From: Amia ocellicauda
Taxonomy: Eukaryota > Chordata > Actinopteri > Amiiformes > Amiidae
Direction of reading: 5' to 3'
Assembly: GCF_036373705.1 (NCBI RefSeq)
Contig: NC_089867.1
Location: 14,981,501-15,045,500, forward strand
Length of the DNA: 64,000 nt
How positions within the stretch are numbered: the stretch's first letter is position 1; each line of letters starts with the position of its first letter. The translations under genes and the position numbers were made by a program. Below the pieces are notes generated by a model. That model did not search any database, was not told where the DNA came from, and saw only the letters and a program-made list of their open reading frames with translations. Positions 1-13,221 of this stretch are shown here, one piece after another.

Positions 1-2789
1 CGCTGAATAATTCATCATCTCCTGCCACGCAGTGCACCAGAAACCCACGCGGCTTGGCTGGGGAAGGAGAGGGCGAGGGTGAGGCTGTAAACAGGGCTCT
101 TTAAGCGCAGAGTCTGAACAAACGCAGTGTGAAATATTGATGAGCGTCCTCGTTACGGCGCAGCACTTAGAGAGCAGCTAAACTCCGGCTGATTACTCCA
201 GCACACAGCCGGGGGGGTGGGTGGCACACTGGTATCCAGGCTCTTTATTTTATTTGATATAAACAGCTGCTTAGAGGCTGTCTGCCAGAGGGACACACAG
301 ACAGAAAGACAGAGCTCCGAGCTCCGAGATCGAATCCATCCTGGTATGTAATTTCAGACAGAATCAGCTGCTCACAGAGGTGCCGCTGGCATTGGGCAGT
401 GCAGCTGCTCCACAGGGCATGGGCACAACCAGGCACGTTAATCAATCTGAGCTCAGTGCTGGTAAGCGCGCTGCTGAAGTATGTTTGTGTGCCGCAGCAT
501 GTCTGGCTGTTTTTCACATGGCCTCCCTGCTGAAGGCTATAGTTGTGTGCTGGACAGAGAGATATGATTTTCTCACTTTTGGTCTTTTGACTATGAATTC
601 TTAATGGCCAACAATTGTGGTTTACATTCCTTACTGCTTGTCTGGAGTGCTAGTGCGGTCAGAACTCCGCTCTGGTTCGAACCGCCATTTCTCAGCACAC
701 CCCACTCTGCACAGCCTCAGCAGTAGAGCGATAAACCGCTATGCCAAAAGACAGGTCCCCTGGCATGGGGGATTTGTACACTTGGCTGCATTCAGATAGG
801 GTTTACGACACCATAATGAGCTCATCCCCTTTCACTGGGTTAAAAATGCGGCCTATCCACACAAACTGACTGAGACACTTCTGACACCCACGTCTTGCCT
901 GAGCCCCGGTTTTTCAGCGCTGATGGAAACAGACTGCTTCTGAAACTGCTATCCCTTTATTACCAGAGAGGAACAGCAACGGGTGTTTTAGCAGACAGCG
1001 GTTATAGATGTTCAGTTTAATAATCAGCGCATGTCTTAAGCAGTCACAATGGCACAATCTGTTCTTATCTTAAAGAATGCCCTTTGCTTCACAGAGACAG
1101 TGCTTGACACAGACAGGTTACTACATGACAAAGCAGTCTTCAGCAGCGCACTTCACACCAGCTAAGTTCAGAGCCCAGAACCAGAGAACAGTTGTGAGTT
1201 CAAGGAGCAAATGTCCAGTGGAGTTGTGGATGCAGGCTCCCCGGTTTCAAGGGGGGCAGTGCTGGTCTGTATCTGTCTGTGTCTCTCTGACTGAGTGTGT
1301 GCATATGTGACTTTGAGTGTGCAAGGAAAACAGAGAAACATTGCTAAAGTTAGGGGAGGGAGGGAGGGAGAGAGGGTCTCCTCAGACACATTCAGCAGCA
1401 GTTTCTGTGGCCCAGTTCTGTCTGCGTGTTTTTGTTGTAATGAATAATTCAGCACAGCGGAGCAGTGCCTCCCTAGCAGACACACTGAGAGATTTATTAA
1501 CAAGGTTATCCTCACAGCGCAATAGACACTGACAAGACTTTTGGGGATGTGGGAGAGGAAGGTTGGGGGTAGGGGGGGTTGTTGGGGAAAGGAGAAGGGA
1601 GAGAGAGATTGAAAGTGTGCAGAGATGTCTTTATCACAGCAGTGACAGCAATGAGAACTCATGTGGAGCAAGGGAAGCAAGGGGTGTTGGGGAGGCTTGA
1701 GGGGGAGGGAGATAACTTCTTTAAACATATCGCGCACAGTGTCTGTGTCTCAGACTGGTCAGCAATAATCCGACTGAACTCTGAAGTCCTCTGGCAGAAA
1801 GAAGTGGATTTTTCAGGTTGGTGGTGGGGGTGGTTGGGATCCCACAGTATCCTTTCATCCGTGTCTCTAAGGTGAATATGCATGTTGGTAAATTAGCATT
1901 AAAAAGACAAATTCAGTGGGGAAATGAGGATCCACCGAGGACACACAGACTACATATTGGGTGATGCTCTGTAAGAAAGACTGGTGGTAGTGTAGTGTAT
2001 CCACTTGGGGTCAAAGTGCTGGCCCAGGCACACCTCCCAGCACCTGGTCCCCAAAGCAGTCCACATGAGTGACAAATCAGACCAGTCTCCTTATGGGGGG
2101 GATTTGAATGCTGTACCAAGACTAGAGGGACTGACACACACACACACACACTACTCTCTTACTCAGTCGCCCTCTCCCCACCAGGCTCACTGCCCACCCC
2201 ACAACAGGCAGCTGTGACTAGGGCTGGTCTGTGCGGAGCTTTGTTCTCAGCCACATTCAGAATTGGCTTCATTAAACAGCAGGCCTAATTATCAGCTATA
2301 AATAGTACTGTCTGGGAACAGAAAAAAAAAACACTTTGAGAGAGGAAGAGAGAGCATCAATGAATCTCTCACTGCCCTGTGTTGATGAGTAATACACAAT
2401 CAGAGAGCTGTATGGTTTTGACACCCAATGGTCCCCTGTGCAGCTGGACTGGGCTGGTAGTGGCCCAGGCTAACTCGTTGTCACAAATAATGGCTGCAAC
2501 AACCCCCCCCCTACCACCACCATCACCACCATATCCACATCCTTCCAGCTGCCCCTCACTCTCCCTCAGTTCAGCTCCAGCACTTTCCACATGGGGCGAC
2601 CCTGCTGTGGTCTTTCACTGAGAGGAGGAGATCCTCTCTCTCTCCCACTGAAACTCCCTGATTCAGCTGATGGCTCCAGTTGCAGCTGTGGCCGTGTCTG
2701 TAGAGTGTGGGTGAGAGCGCGTGCGTTCAGGGCACTGCAGTCACATACAGCGCAGAGTTAGTGCAGCAGAGGTTATTTCTGTGCGTTAA

Positions 2790-2792
<3 letters not shown>

Positions 2793-2841
<49 letters not shown>

Positions 2842-2850
2842 TGTGTGTGT
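2793..2850. repeat. (TG)n microsatellite
   Basis: A run of about 28 TG units with one interruption (ga near 2840). It lies in the last myo1d intron and merges into the minisatellite that follows. Confidence 0.95.
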
Positions 2851-3115
2851 TAATCCTTTGTTGGTCTGTGTGTCTGTTAATGCTGTTTGTGGGTAATTCT
2901 GAGTGTTAATGCTGTGAGAATCACTGTTGTGCATCTGATGTGTTTATATAAACGCTGTATATCATGACCGTGTATTCATTAATGCTGCGTGTGAGTTTTA
3001 ATGCTGTGAGGATATTACACTAGGTATTAAGGCTGTGAAGGAACACTGTCTATATTAACACTATGTGTGTATTAACCCTGTGTATTAATCCTGTGTATTA
3101 ACCCTGTGTGTGCTG
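2851..3115. repeat. degenerate minisatellite, unit about 12-18 bp (gttaatgctgtg-like)
   Basis: Diverged copies of gttaatgctgtgtgt or attaaccctgtgtgt recur at irregular spacing up to the splice acceptor of the last myo1d exon. The array probably grew out of the adjacent TG tract. It occupies the branch-point/pyrimidine-tract region, so allele length could influence acceptor use; that is inference. Confidence 0.6.
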
Positions 3116-3127
3116 TTTACTCGACAG

Positions 3128-3290
3128 GGTGAAGCACAAGCCCCTGCAGGTGACGGTGCGCAGCACAGGCCTCCAGCTGCACATGCGTGGAAAACCCAAG
3201 TCCGTCACTGTGGAGACCAAGATTGGCCAGCCCACCGCTGACTTCCGCAAGAGCTCACAGGGGTTTGTCCTGCTGCTGCCCGCCAACTAG
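3128..3290 (+). CDS. myo1d: unconventional myosin-Id, last coding exon (C-terminal end of TH1 tail)
   Basis: After an acceptor AG at 3126-3127 the frame reads VKHKPLQVTVRST...GKPKSVTVETK...PTADFRKSSQGF...LPAN and stops at TAG 3288-3290. This looks like the extreme C-terminus of a short-tailed class I myosin, where the TH1 domain binds acidic phospholipids; myosin-Id is a membrane-linked actin motor involved in left-right asymmetry. The exon begins with one base of a split codon. Only about 54 codons are in the window; motor and IQ domains lie upstream of base 1. The convergent cdk5r1 gene 10 kb away supports myo1d rather than another class I myosin. I identified the tail from memory of the family, without an alignment. 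Confidence 0.8.
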
Positions 3291-3990
3291 GAGACCCACA
3301 GAACCCGCTTTGCAAGAACACGCCACACACAATGCCACCCAAGCCCTCCATGCACCACTTCCCTCCAGCACAGACGAACACTGCCCTGTTCCAGCATCCT
3401 CAGGGGTTGGCACCGATGTCAGGGCACTGAAAGGCAGGGATCCTAGCCAGAGCATCCTGGTCACTCTCTGGGCAGCAGGGCAAGCAGGGCAGGCATCACA
3501 GTTGCAGAGCTTTAGCAAGCGGCAGTCTACTACCAGGATGGGGTAGGACTCAGCACAGAGGACCTGATCTATGAAGGAAACAGGCTGCCAGTCTCATGGC
3601 CTGATCTCTAGTTTTTTCTTTTAATTCAGTGTATTTTTCAGATGTTTATTTTCATAGCAGAAGACCATGCTACCCTTTTTATTCTACAAAGTATTTTTTA
3701 TAAAAAATGTTGTGTAATATATTGTATTTAATAGTCCACTGATTGGAGTGTGGGGCCTGGGTATATAGGGATGTACTGAAGGAGAGTTTCTGGCTGTAAC
3801 TCACCTGCACTGAGACACTTGTCCTTTCACTGGAGCCAGGCAACCCCCGGGGACCTTTTGCCTTTACGTGTCAAAGAAATATGCTTGCACATATATGACT
3901 ATTACTGAAGGAAAATGATTGTTGATTATCAGGTGTGAAGTATTTCTTGTACAACTTCAATTGCAATTAAAGACATTTATTTTTGTCACC
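3291..3990 (+). other. myo1d: myo1d 3' UTR
   Basis: Non-coding sequence from the stop codon to the first convincing poly(A) signal. It becomes AT-rich from about 3600, as 3' UTRs usually do. The end is approximate. Confidence 0.6.
3966..3971 (+). terminator. myo1d: poly(A) signal ATTAAA for myo1d
   Basis: ATTAAA is followed within 25 bases by the T/GT-rich stretch ttatttttgtcacctgtg, the usual downstream element. It is the common one-base variant of AATAAA. Confidence 0.6.
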
Positions 3991-4983
3991 TGTGCGTGAC
4001 TTCCACCCTGTGCGAGCCACCAGTGGAGAAATGCCTGTGGTGCAGCAGTCGTACAAGGCAGTTGTATTTAGGTCACTTTAAAATACTAAAAATAATGACA
4101 AATATATTTTATATATGGGGCTCAGAATTGTCTAAATATAGATTTCTGTCAGTTTCATTTCTTCATGCATGTAAACAGGGCGTAAGCCACCATTGTGGTT
4201 CAGCTACTTGATGTCAAGGTGACCCAGTAAAATGGACATTGTAAGCTTCCATTTACATGCTTGTTTCTACCGGGGAGACCCACTCTCGAGCTGGCAGGGG
4301 CACTGACATCCGACAGGGTCGGCTGATGCACAGACAGAGCCCTGACCCATGGCCTCCTCCACACTTCCTCACCATCGGTGCTGTTTCTGTAAATGCTCAA
4401 GCCTCTCCAAGTGTACAGATTTTGTTGGGATTGCTGTTAATCTCTTGTCAGAGCTGGGATAAAGAGCTGGAGCCAAGGAATAAAGTGAGAACATGCAGAG
4501 TCTCATTCTCTTGCAAGATCTTTATTATTATAATTTTTTTTTTTTTACTGTTCTGACTCCGCCTACAGTTCTTGCTTTACACATAACAAACCTCATACAG
4601 TGATTCACCGTGACACCTAGTATATTTTTGTATAGATATGATAAATACTTGAAATAATCAAAAACACCAAAAATCCTATTGGCAACACCAATGGTGGAAC
4701 ATTTAAAAGTCCATTCCTTGTGCATTGCATTGTGTCACTGTATGGTCTATAGCCAATCAACAATGAATCATACAATCAATAGCCAATCACAAGTAAGGAT
4801 ATACAGCCGTTCAAACAGATGCCTTTCCTTTAAAATAATTGTCAAATATACTTTGTCTCCCAGTCAGTGATGCTTATTCTTTCTGCATTGCTGGGTTGCA
4901 CTGTGATTTCCCACTGTGGTGCTACATTTAGATTTTTTGTTATAATATTATATAATACTAATATTAATACTTATAATAATTAA

Positions 4984-5036
<53 letters not shown>

Positions 5037-5053
5037 ATAATAATAATAATAAT
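4984..5053. repeat. (TAC)n followed by (AAT)n trinucleotide repeats
   Basis: About 16 units of tac/act run into about 7 units of taa/aat. This is a compound microsatellite in the intergenic region. Confidence 0.95.
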
Positions 5054-6555
5054 ATCCATCTATATCAATAACAAACTTTGTAGGTGCTATCTATCACACT
5101 GGTCACTGCTGAGAGCCCTGTAATTGTACAAAGCACTGCGTTATTGATCTGCTAGAAAAAGTGTCTCTCTTGCTTTACTAATGGTGCTTCTTCCTTCCCA
5201 AGCTGTTCCCTCGGCTCAGTTATATAAAGCTCTGGCCTGAGCGGCGCAGAGTTTTTACTGTCAGCGATGTGTTTGAAGACGAAAAAACACTTGACAATCC
5301 GAGGAGCCGCAGCCGCCAGGTTTTCTTTTATTTAAGTGAAGAAGCACAACTTCAGAGGGAAGAGCATGAATGTAGCGTTGGCAGGTCATTATAACTGTTG
5401 CAGCATGGCCGGGGATTGGAGATGTCAGACTCCTGTGAAGCAACTCCTGGTGCAGGTTAGTGTGAACAGTAATGAGTTTTAGTCTGAAACCGCCTGGAAC
5501 TGTGTTGAAAGCCAAGACATGGCCTCTTGCCTCTTGCACACAGTCCCAGCAAGAGTCCCTGGGAATCCACCGCAGCCTGAAGAATCAACTAGATGAGAAA
5601 CAAGGCTTCACAGAAGAGTATTTATGCATCCAAGACTTGCATCTAACCATGAGAAACCATGTGCACAGCCTGCAAAATGATTCCATCACACAGGATGTTA
5701 CTTTGCATAAACCAGTCAAGCATCGCCACCAACTTCAAGTGTCGAAAACTTTCCACAGCAGAAGTCTGTGTGAGAAGAGATATGCGCTGCTTTCCCCTTT
5801 GCTGTGCTGGTTGTTACTGCACCATGTTTTTTTTTTAACTGCAGTGTGCTGATCTACAGTAATTTTGTGGTTTCTGACATAATTTAAGGTTGAAGAAAAT
5901 TTTATGTTTTATTGGCCACTGTTTCCAATGCGCAGAAAATCGACCATTTCATCCAGAATGGCATGTCCCCATATTTATTTTTTCCAAACTGGTGTTCATT
6001 TTCATTTTCTCATTCTTGTGGGATCCACACTAATCTCTAGCATGCCTGAAACTCTAGTGGCTGGTTTCACAGACCTTGATAAGCACTAGTCTAGGACTAC
6101 CCTACCTAAAATAACATTGGCTAATCCATGACCAGTCCTAATTTGGGTCTGTGAAACCAGCCGTCGATGTCTCACTGACTGTTGGAGCAGCCCCAGCCAC
6201 CCGTCTGTCCTTCAGATCCCAGGATCACCCAGCTGACCTGCATGCCTGTGTCAGGTTCACAGAGTTGATTTCACAGCACATTGTGTGAAAGCACAACCAA
6301 AACCGCTCATTAGAAAAGCCTGTTTGTAAAGAATTTGAGCCTCTCGTTTAAAAACATCAGAGAATACAGAGGGACAGTGTGGGCCAAGTGTATTGGGCTA
6401 TATTTATATAATATTCTACAGTTCTACCCTGAGCTGTAATTGATATGGTCTGAGACTTACCTGCACCTTGATTTGTTTCACTTTCTGCAGATTCAGTTTT
6501 CAGTGAAGCAAAATAATGGGATCCCCACAGCAAACTGTGTTTTGGGCTGGTTTCA

Positions 6556-6578
6556 TTCTCTCTCTCTCTCTCTCTCTC
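6556..6578. repeat. (TC)n microsatellite
   Basis: A short, nearly pure TC run, with further imperfect TC/TA units to about 6615. Confidence 0.85.
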
Positions 6579-7119
6579 ATTCTTACTCTCTAACTCACTC
6601 TCTCGCTATATATAGTTCTATCTATATGAAAAAGAGTACAGACATTTTCATGGCAGGTATACTGGGACAGAGATACCAGCTGGCGAGAAGTCAGTGAGGA
6701 GTAGCCAGACTGACCATCTGTCCCGAGCGGGCAGCTGCTTAACTCCCCTCCCCTCTCCCACACTCCTGTCTCCCCTTTGCTCTCCCATCTTCCCCACTTC
6801 TCTGTCCCTTTCTTCTCTCTACAGTGAGAGAGAGAGCAGCGTGTCCTAAAGACAGCACTGCAAACACACAACCAAGCTGGGTGCTCCCTGGCTTTTATAT
6901 CGGGAGAGACTGCGCTTTGATACAGTAAGGTCAGGAGAAGTGTGTGAGGTTGTGAAGAGGCAGTAGAGGTCTGAACCCTGTCAAGCAGTGTGGGTGGGTG
7001 GGTGCTGGGTGCTGCAGTGCAAAGCTCACTTCTCTTTCTCCCTGCGTCACTTCAGCTCTGAGTCAGCCATTATCACACTCTTACTTAATCACAGGAAGGA
7101 AACGCTAGTTTGTCAACAC

Positions 7120-7125
7120 TTTATT
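7120..7125 (-). terminator. possible distal poly(A) signal for cdk5r1
   Basis: On the - strand this reads AATAAA within ttcAATAAAgtgttgac. It would give cdk5r1 a 3' UTR of about 6 kb, long but conceivable for a brain-regulated mRNA. Other TTTATT sites exist between here and the gene, so the true end is unknown. Confidence 0.25.
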
Positions 7126-8167
7126 GAATAGTAACAATAAAAAAAGAACATTTGCATTGAAATTCAATGACAACAACAGCAACAAAAAACCTGTGACAGT
7201 TTGTTTGTTTTCAAGTTTTCTCAACATACAATACAACAGAAAAATAGGAAGTGACTTCACAAAAGTCACTCCACGTACAGATCCGCATTATCGCACATCC
7301 TCAGGTAACCGTGGACACGAAAGACTGGAAAAGTGGTCGCTCATATCAATGGTTACTGCCAACAGATGAGCTGATTGACAGGTTTTGCCTCAGCATTTAC
7401 ATTATGGGACAGCTGAGAGGGTGGGAGCTGGGCTGGTGACCAGGGAACAGGTGAACCCCAAGGCAACTGAAACCACACAGGGCTCTGAGCGTCTTTAGGA
7501 GTGTCCACTCTGACTCAGCATAGCAGTGGGGTAGAAACAGCCCAGTCAGCAGGGTGTACAGTGGCACCTGATGGGGCAACAGAGCTGGGTCAGTGCCAGG
7601 GGGCTGGGCAGGGATTCCTCTTGCAAACTGCTCTTTTATTTATGCAAAAAGAACAGTAAGAAATGTATTCCCTGCTTTCCCAGTCATTCAGTGGATGGGA
7701 GAAAATTGGACACTGGTCTTCATGTACAGCATTAGTAAAGAGGTACAAGACATATTTTGTTTATGCATCTTGAAATGCTCCATAATCACACAATAAGAAT
7801 AACAGTAGCAATAAAGAGTACATGGCTGACATCTTTCACATACGGAGGCTGTTAATAGAGAACCATGTTGTGTTTCACTTTTCCGTATTTCTCAAACTTG
7901 TCTGTTCTTGCACAGCACCCCAGGTTTCACAACCCTGTGTACTGCAGACAGAGACAGACGCGAGGGCAGTAAGGCAGTGGCTGCAGGTCACACACTGTGA
8001 GTGTCACCATCTCTGACCGCAGTCTGCCCTCCCTCTCAGCCCCCAAATCCTTATTCACCTGCTTCTCAGTTAGAAGTATTTATATTTTCCCAGAGACATG
8101 ATCATTTCTCAGTCTTTCAGCCAGTTCTTGCACACTGATCTGTGCTTCTGGGTATTTATATACTGTA

Positions 8168-8214
8168 TGTGTGTGTGTGTGTGTGTGTGTGTATACACAC
8201 ACACACACACACAC
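8168..8214. repeat. palindromic compound microsatellite (TG)n-TATA-(CA)n
   Basis: About 12 TG units pass through a short tata centre into about 11 CA units, so the tract is self-complementary. If transcribed on either strand it can fold into a long hairpin. Confidence 0.9.
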
Positions 8215-8395
8215 GCAATAACAAAATAACAGATAAACGTGACGTTTTTAAAACAGCTTTGACATTGGTCAAAAGTCACGTGCTTCAAGATTTTTTAGCT
8301 GCAGAAGATGAGACGAAGGAAATCTGTATTTAAAATAAAATAAAAATAAAAAATAATACATTTGAAGATTCCAACCTGTCTTGGCAAACACAAAT

Positions 8396-8422
8396 TTTAA
8401 TAATAATAATAATAATAATAAT
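8396..8422. repeat. (TAA)n microsatellite
   Basis: About 8 units of aat/taa. Confidence 0.85.
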
Positions 8423-10159
8423 ACTGATAAGATATCTCCCCAAAATGGGATAAACCAGTGCATCTTTTTCTTTCTTTTTAAGTTAACAAAAACAAACCAT
8501 TTCAATTTAACTACAGAAACAATAAAAAAAAATACCTGAAACACCTATTAAATGACTGCCAGCATGCACACCATCACAGTAGCAAGACATTGCGTAGGTT
8601 TTTTTTTTGTGAGTGTTTTTTTGTTTTTTCTCAGTCTGCAACATATTTACACTGTCCTGTTTTACATTCACAGGCATGCAGATACTGAGAGACTGGTCAC
8701 TGAGCTGGACAACGATATAGCAGCAAAACTCGCATTGCCACAACTCACAGAGTTGCGACTTTTTCCACAGACAGGTTTGAGTTTTTAATTCTAGTTTCCT
8801 CTCCCCTCCACCCCCCCAGTCACAGGGATTTGGGAATGAGAAGGAAAGGTGAGGAAGGGTCAAAGTCAATCCCTGCAAGGGCAACATTATCCTGAACCGA
8901 TGGGATAAACCAGCACTTCAGAAACACAGAGCACAGAGAGGGGGGGACAGGGACGGGGACGGGGATAAAGACAGAGATTGCGAGTGCAGGAGTGTCAGGT
9001 GCAGCTCCCATTTCCAGGGACACTCTTCAGATGTATTCTGGAAGATTTAGTACATGTAGACTGGTCTTTACAAGGTGTCTCTTTTAACAATGCTGTGGAT
9101 TGTTAAAACAATAAGAAAAGGAATACATGATCTTATTTGTTCCACTTGTCTCTTGATGCTGGGACCAGCTGGCAGAGCATGCAATGAAGGAGTGGAGCGG
9201 GGGGGCAGAGAGGGGGCCACCTGGGCCCAGCAGCACAGTACCAGCATCACACACACACACTCTGAATCACTGCCTTCTGGGAGCCTGCGGGGGGCAATGG
9301 AAACAATTGAGGGGGATTCCAAAATGTGTGTGGTGCACCTGTAGTCCCCTTCCCTTCTCCCCTCATGTGCATAGTCAACTATTTAACATATGCACACAGT
9401 TTCCATAATCACAAGGAGTGGTTAAATTACTCCCAGGCCTAATTAGTGTTAAATATTTCCACAATCGAAGAGGGAACAAAAACCAGAAGCAGCAGCTGTC
9501 ACTAAGCAAATACTGCTATTGCAACCCACAGGCCATTGCCCACCGGGGACACTTTCAACTGCGAGGCCTGCCCACAGAGAAGATGGTCCCAGGTCCCCAA
9601 CACTGGCTGCCCTTCTTGAGAGGGAACAAGCAGCGTGTTTGTGCGCCGCCCTGCACAGGTTAATGTATCTGGCAGCAACAGAAAACAGAACAGCTTTGTC
9701 TTCGCTCTGCAGAGGCCAGCAGGGTGTGTGGAGAGCATCGATCCATGGCGCAGAGAAGGTCAGGCACAAGAAAAGGCCATTCAGCCGCAGGCGAGCTGGT
9801 CCTGCCTGGTGAGAGCGCAGGCTGTGTGCCTGGCCTGCCCCCCTGCCTGCTGCCCTGAAAGCCCCCAGTGTATCAGCTCTGACAGCCCAGCCTGATTGCG
9901 CTGAATGAGCGAGGAAGACACTGTCTCCTGCGCCCCCCTCCGTCTGCCTTTCTCCATCTCGCTCCCCCTGCTGTCCTGCCCTGCGCTGCTATTGTCTCAG
10001 TCCTGGAAAGCCACCAGTTGTGCTTTATTGCGAAAAGAGAAAGAGAGACAGAAAAAGAAAGGAAGGATAAGGATTTTCAGGCACTTCCTTAAGAATGCTG
10101 AATCCATGACTTCCTTTTCTTTCTCTCCCTCTCAAGCCCTCTCTACTGCCCACCACCTC

Positions 10160-10160
<1 letters not shown>

Positions 10161-10192
<32 letters not shown>
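10161..10192. repeat. (TC)n microsatellite
   Basis: About 15 TC units ending at ggtctccagg. Confidence 0.9.
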
Positions 10193-10195
<3 letters not shown>

Positions 10196-12933
10196 CTCCA
10201 GGCCCCATGGTTATGCTAGGGTTATTGTTGGAGTTCTTTACCCCCAGGACAGCTGTGCTCATGTCGATAGGATTAAGGCGTAAGTTCAGGTTGTGCTAAC
10301 ATGACAACCACTACACCCCCTCCCTGCCATAGACCCCCAGATAACATTGCTCTCTCTGCTGAGGATGACACACACACACACACACAACCGGATTTACTGC
10401 GCAGTGACAAGACCTCTCAAGCTCACAGATGACATCTCCCTCTCTCACAAAGGAACCTGAAGATTGTATTTTCAGCTTTACAAGAATTGCGCTCTCTCTG
10501 ATCTACCCTGCAATGGATTTTTCCCCCCTTCTGGTGGGTCAGAGAGCCTGTATGCCTCACATAGTCAGAACAGAACTAAACCGAATGAAAGACTGGGATC
10601 CCCCACTCCATTAACGGGACCAGTGGTGTCTTGGATTCTGCTGGCAAGAGGAGACCTGAATCCTGCAGCAGGACAGTGTGCCCCTGTGGCCACAGCGAGG
10701 GTTGATGAGAAGGAGATGGAGGGAGGAGGAGAGGAGGAGAGCAGGAGGTCTGTATGTTTCTCCACAGAGTTGCTTGTTCACATCTGTGTTATCTACTCCT
10801 CTACGGACACAGCTCTGTAGTCAGTCCCCGCTCTGATACAAAATGTCACAGAGAGTAAAGGACTGCAATCGCAGGGGGACACTGACAGGCAAAGACTGAG
10901 CTCCCCCCCCACAGCACTCTCTCTCGCTTGCCATCCCAATGTCTCCATCTCTCTCCCTCCCTGTGATGCAAGCATCCACATTGTCATGGAAACTCAAGTT
11001 TTATGTCCACAAATAGCACACACGTCTCCGCTTCTCTCCCGATCTCTTGCTCCCTTGCTTGTCTTTTTCCTACACACACACACAAACACACACTCCGATC
11101 ACCTCCCTGCAATAAGGGCACTGGGCTCAGCTGGCAGGTTCACATTACACTGACAGGGGACGACAATTACTGTAATTTGTAAGAGACAAACAACAAAAGA
11201 AAAATGCAATCATGCAAGCCTCACAGGGAAAAAGAAAACTAAACCCCTGGCTGTGGTATAGTTACATGTATACCTGCAGCCAGAGATGCACAGTTTTCAC
11301 ACTGCCTGCTTGAATGAATATTTACCCACTTGTAGTGTATATGCCAGTTAATACTTCTGCTTCTGTTTAGGCAATAAATACAGACATCCATCCACACTCA
11401 CTCACTCCTAGTTTGTGAGCTCTGCGCATCCGTGCTGAAGGCAAATGAACTGACATCGTTAGTTTGCTTTCAGCGCAGACACACGCACACACACACATTC
11501 ACACATGTGTACACAAGCACAATCAGGGAGCCCCAATTAAATTAGCAAATATGGATTTGTTTTTGCTAGAGGGGAATAAACACACGAGATCTTGGAAGTG
11601 CATGGCATGCCGTGCCATGCATTAAGCCCAAATAGTGGGGATTAGAGGTGGAATTGATCATTAATCTGCTAATCCCATTAAATGAACTATGGCAACTATG
11701 CTGACGACAGCGCAGGACAAACTGGGCCACAACAGACAAGACAAAAAGTCTCCCAGTGTAACCTGCAACACTGATTGACAGCTCACAGTCAAAAAATAGG
11801 CACTGGGCTCCAACTGCAGACCACCCACTGTTAAATTGCCCAGGGCAAGGGGCTCCCTGAGGGCATTCTCTCCCCATCCTGCTACCATTGCCTTTCCTCC
11901 TGGAGTTTATGAAACACGTTGCCATTCTGAGCTCTAGGGCTGCTGATATTTGCTCTTGAAAACCAGACGTCTGCTGCGATTTTGTCTGGATTTCAGTAAG
12001 CGCTGGAGGTAACAGTGTCTCGCATGGAGGACTGCAGTGAAATTATTCTTCACAGTCTCTCCAAGATAGTGCTAGAGCAATATATATATATATATGCTAG
12101 ACTACACTGCCTGCAAACAATCAGCCTGTTACTAGGTCACAGAATCCAGCACAGGTCGAGAACTAATATGAGGTAAATAAAATAAGTTTTGGCAGAAATG
12201 TAGCAGAGAAGACTGGCGACTCCCCCGATCAAAGGTACAAAGTCAATCACTAAACGTGCCTGGTGGGAAACACAGGGAAACTAACCAGTCTCTGATGTCA
12301 CAACAACAGGCTGATTGCCATTAGAGTGTGCGGTTACTGTGGGATCAATCTCGTACAAAGTGCATCAGTTTCACAGGGAACTGATCTGTTTATTGATTTA
12401 TCGTCTGTCGTGGGCACAGTAGCCAGACTCCAGTCCCAGCTTCCGCTGCATCGTGAAGGCCTGCACGGTTTGACCAATTGTCTGTAAACAGTGCAAGGAG
12501 CTCAGAATGGCTGCACACTAAAGCATGGTAGGGGCGAGGGAACTAAAACAACAGGAGTGAGGCGGGTGGAGGGACCAGCACATCGCATGTCAGAGAGCGG
12601 GCAGGACAAGCAAAGTCGCATGTCAAAGGGGAGCCCTGCAGAGCTTCAACAGTCTTTTCAAGTACAGTCAGGTCATGTATCGAGTGTGGGGGTGGGAGTG
12701 GAGCCACCGCCAGTGTGTCCAGATTGAAGAACTGCGAGAGAGACTATGAGGAGGTGTTGGGTGCGCAGCTGCATGGGTCAGCAGTTTGATCAACTGGTGT
12801 ACTCTGGGCTGCTTTTGTACCTGTAAGCATTCCACACGCAGTCCACAAGCACCATAGACCAGTAATCAATAATAATACAATTAAATAAATAAAACTAGTA
12901 CATTAGACTTGGGAAACATGGATCAGGAAAAAC

Positions 12934-12937
<4 letters not shown>

Positions 12938-12994
<57 letters not shown>
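12938..12994. repeat. (AT)n microsatellite
   Basis: About 28 AT units, 230 bases downstream of the cdk5r1 stop codon, hence probably in its 3' UTR. Confidence 0.95.
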
Positions 12995-12996
<2 letters not shown>

Positions 12997-13221
12997 TGCT
13001 TGTTTGCACTCCACAAATCGGCAGCAGATTAAGCCCAGGTCTGCTCGGCTGGAATCACTACCGAGCAGCAGGAGCAAGTGTCGTCCAATCCTGGGGAGTT
13101 GTGTAGTGGTCCAGGGAGGCTGGGAGATGCCCTGTGCGATAGGCATGTCAATGAAAATGGGGACAGAGGAGGCAGGAGGGACAGGGGAGGGACAGAGGGA
13201 GAGGGGCAACTTCTCCTCCTC

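Larger units (their letters stand above)
1..3127 (+). other. myo1d: last intron of myo1d (5' part outside window)
   Basis: This stretch precedes the only exon I recognise on the + strand at the left end. I see no exon in it: the open frames are short, low in complexity and without plausible splice sites. It holds a (TG)n tract and a degenerate minisatellite just before the acceptor, which reads ...tactcgacag at 3118-3127. Intron status is inferred from the downstream exon, which clearly lacks an N-terminal part of its protein. Confidence 0.6.
3991..7119. other. intergenic, no gene seen
   Basis: No supportable exon on either strand. It contains a (TAC)n/(AAT)n tract, a TC tract near 6560 and AT-rich filler. 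Open frames here are short and low in complexity. Confidence 0.5.
7126..13221 (-). other. cdk5r1 downstream region, likely containing its 3' UTR
   Basis: No exon on either strand. The stretch carries several simple repeats: a TG/CA palindromic tract, an AAT tract, TC and AC tracts, and a long (AT)n close to the gene. The extent of the UTR cannot be set from sequence alone. Confidence 0.35.

Noticed and set aside
1168-1737. 189-codon open frame on - in the myo1d intron
   Set aside because: Proline/leucine/serine-rich, low in complexity, no splice partner or motif.
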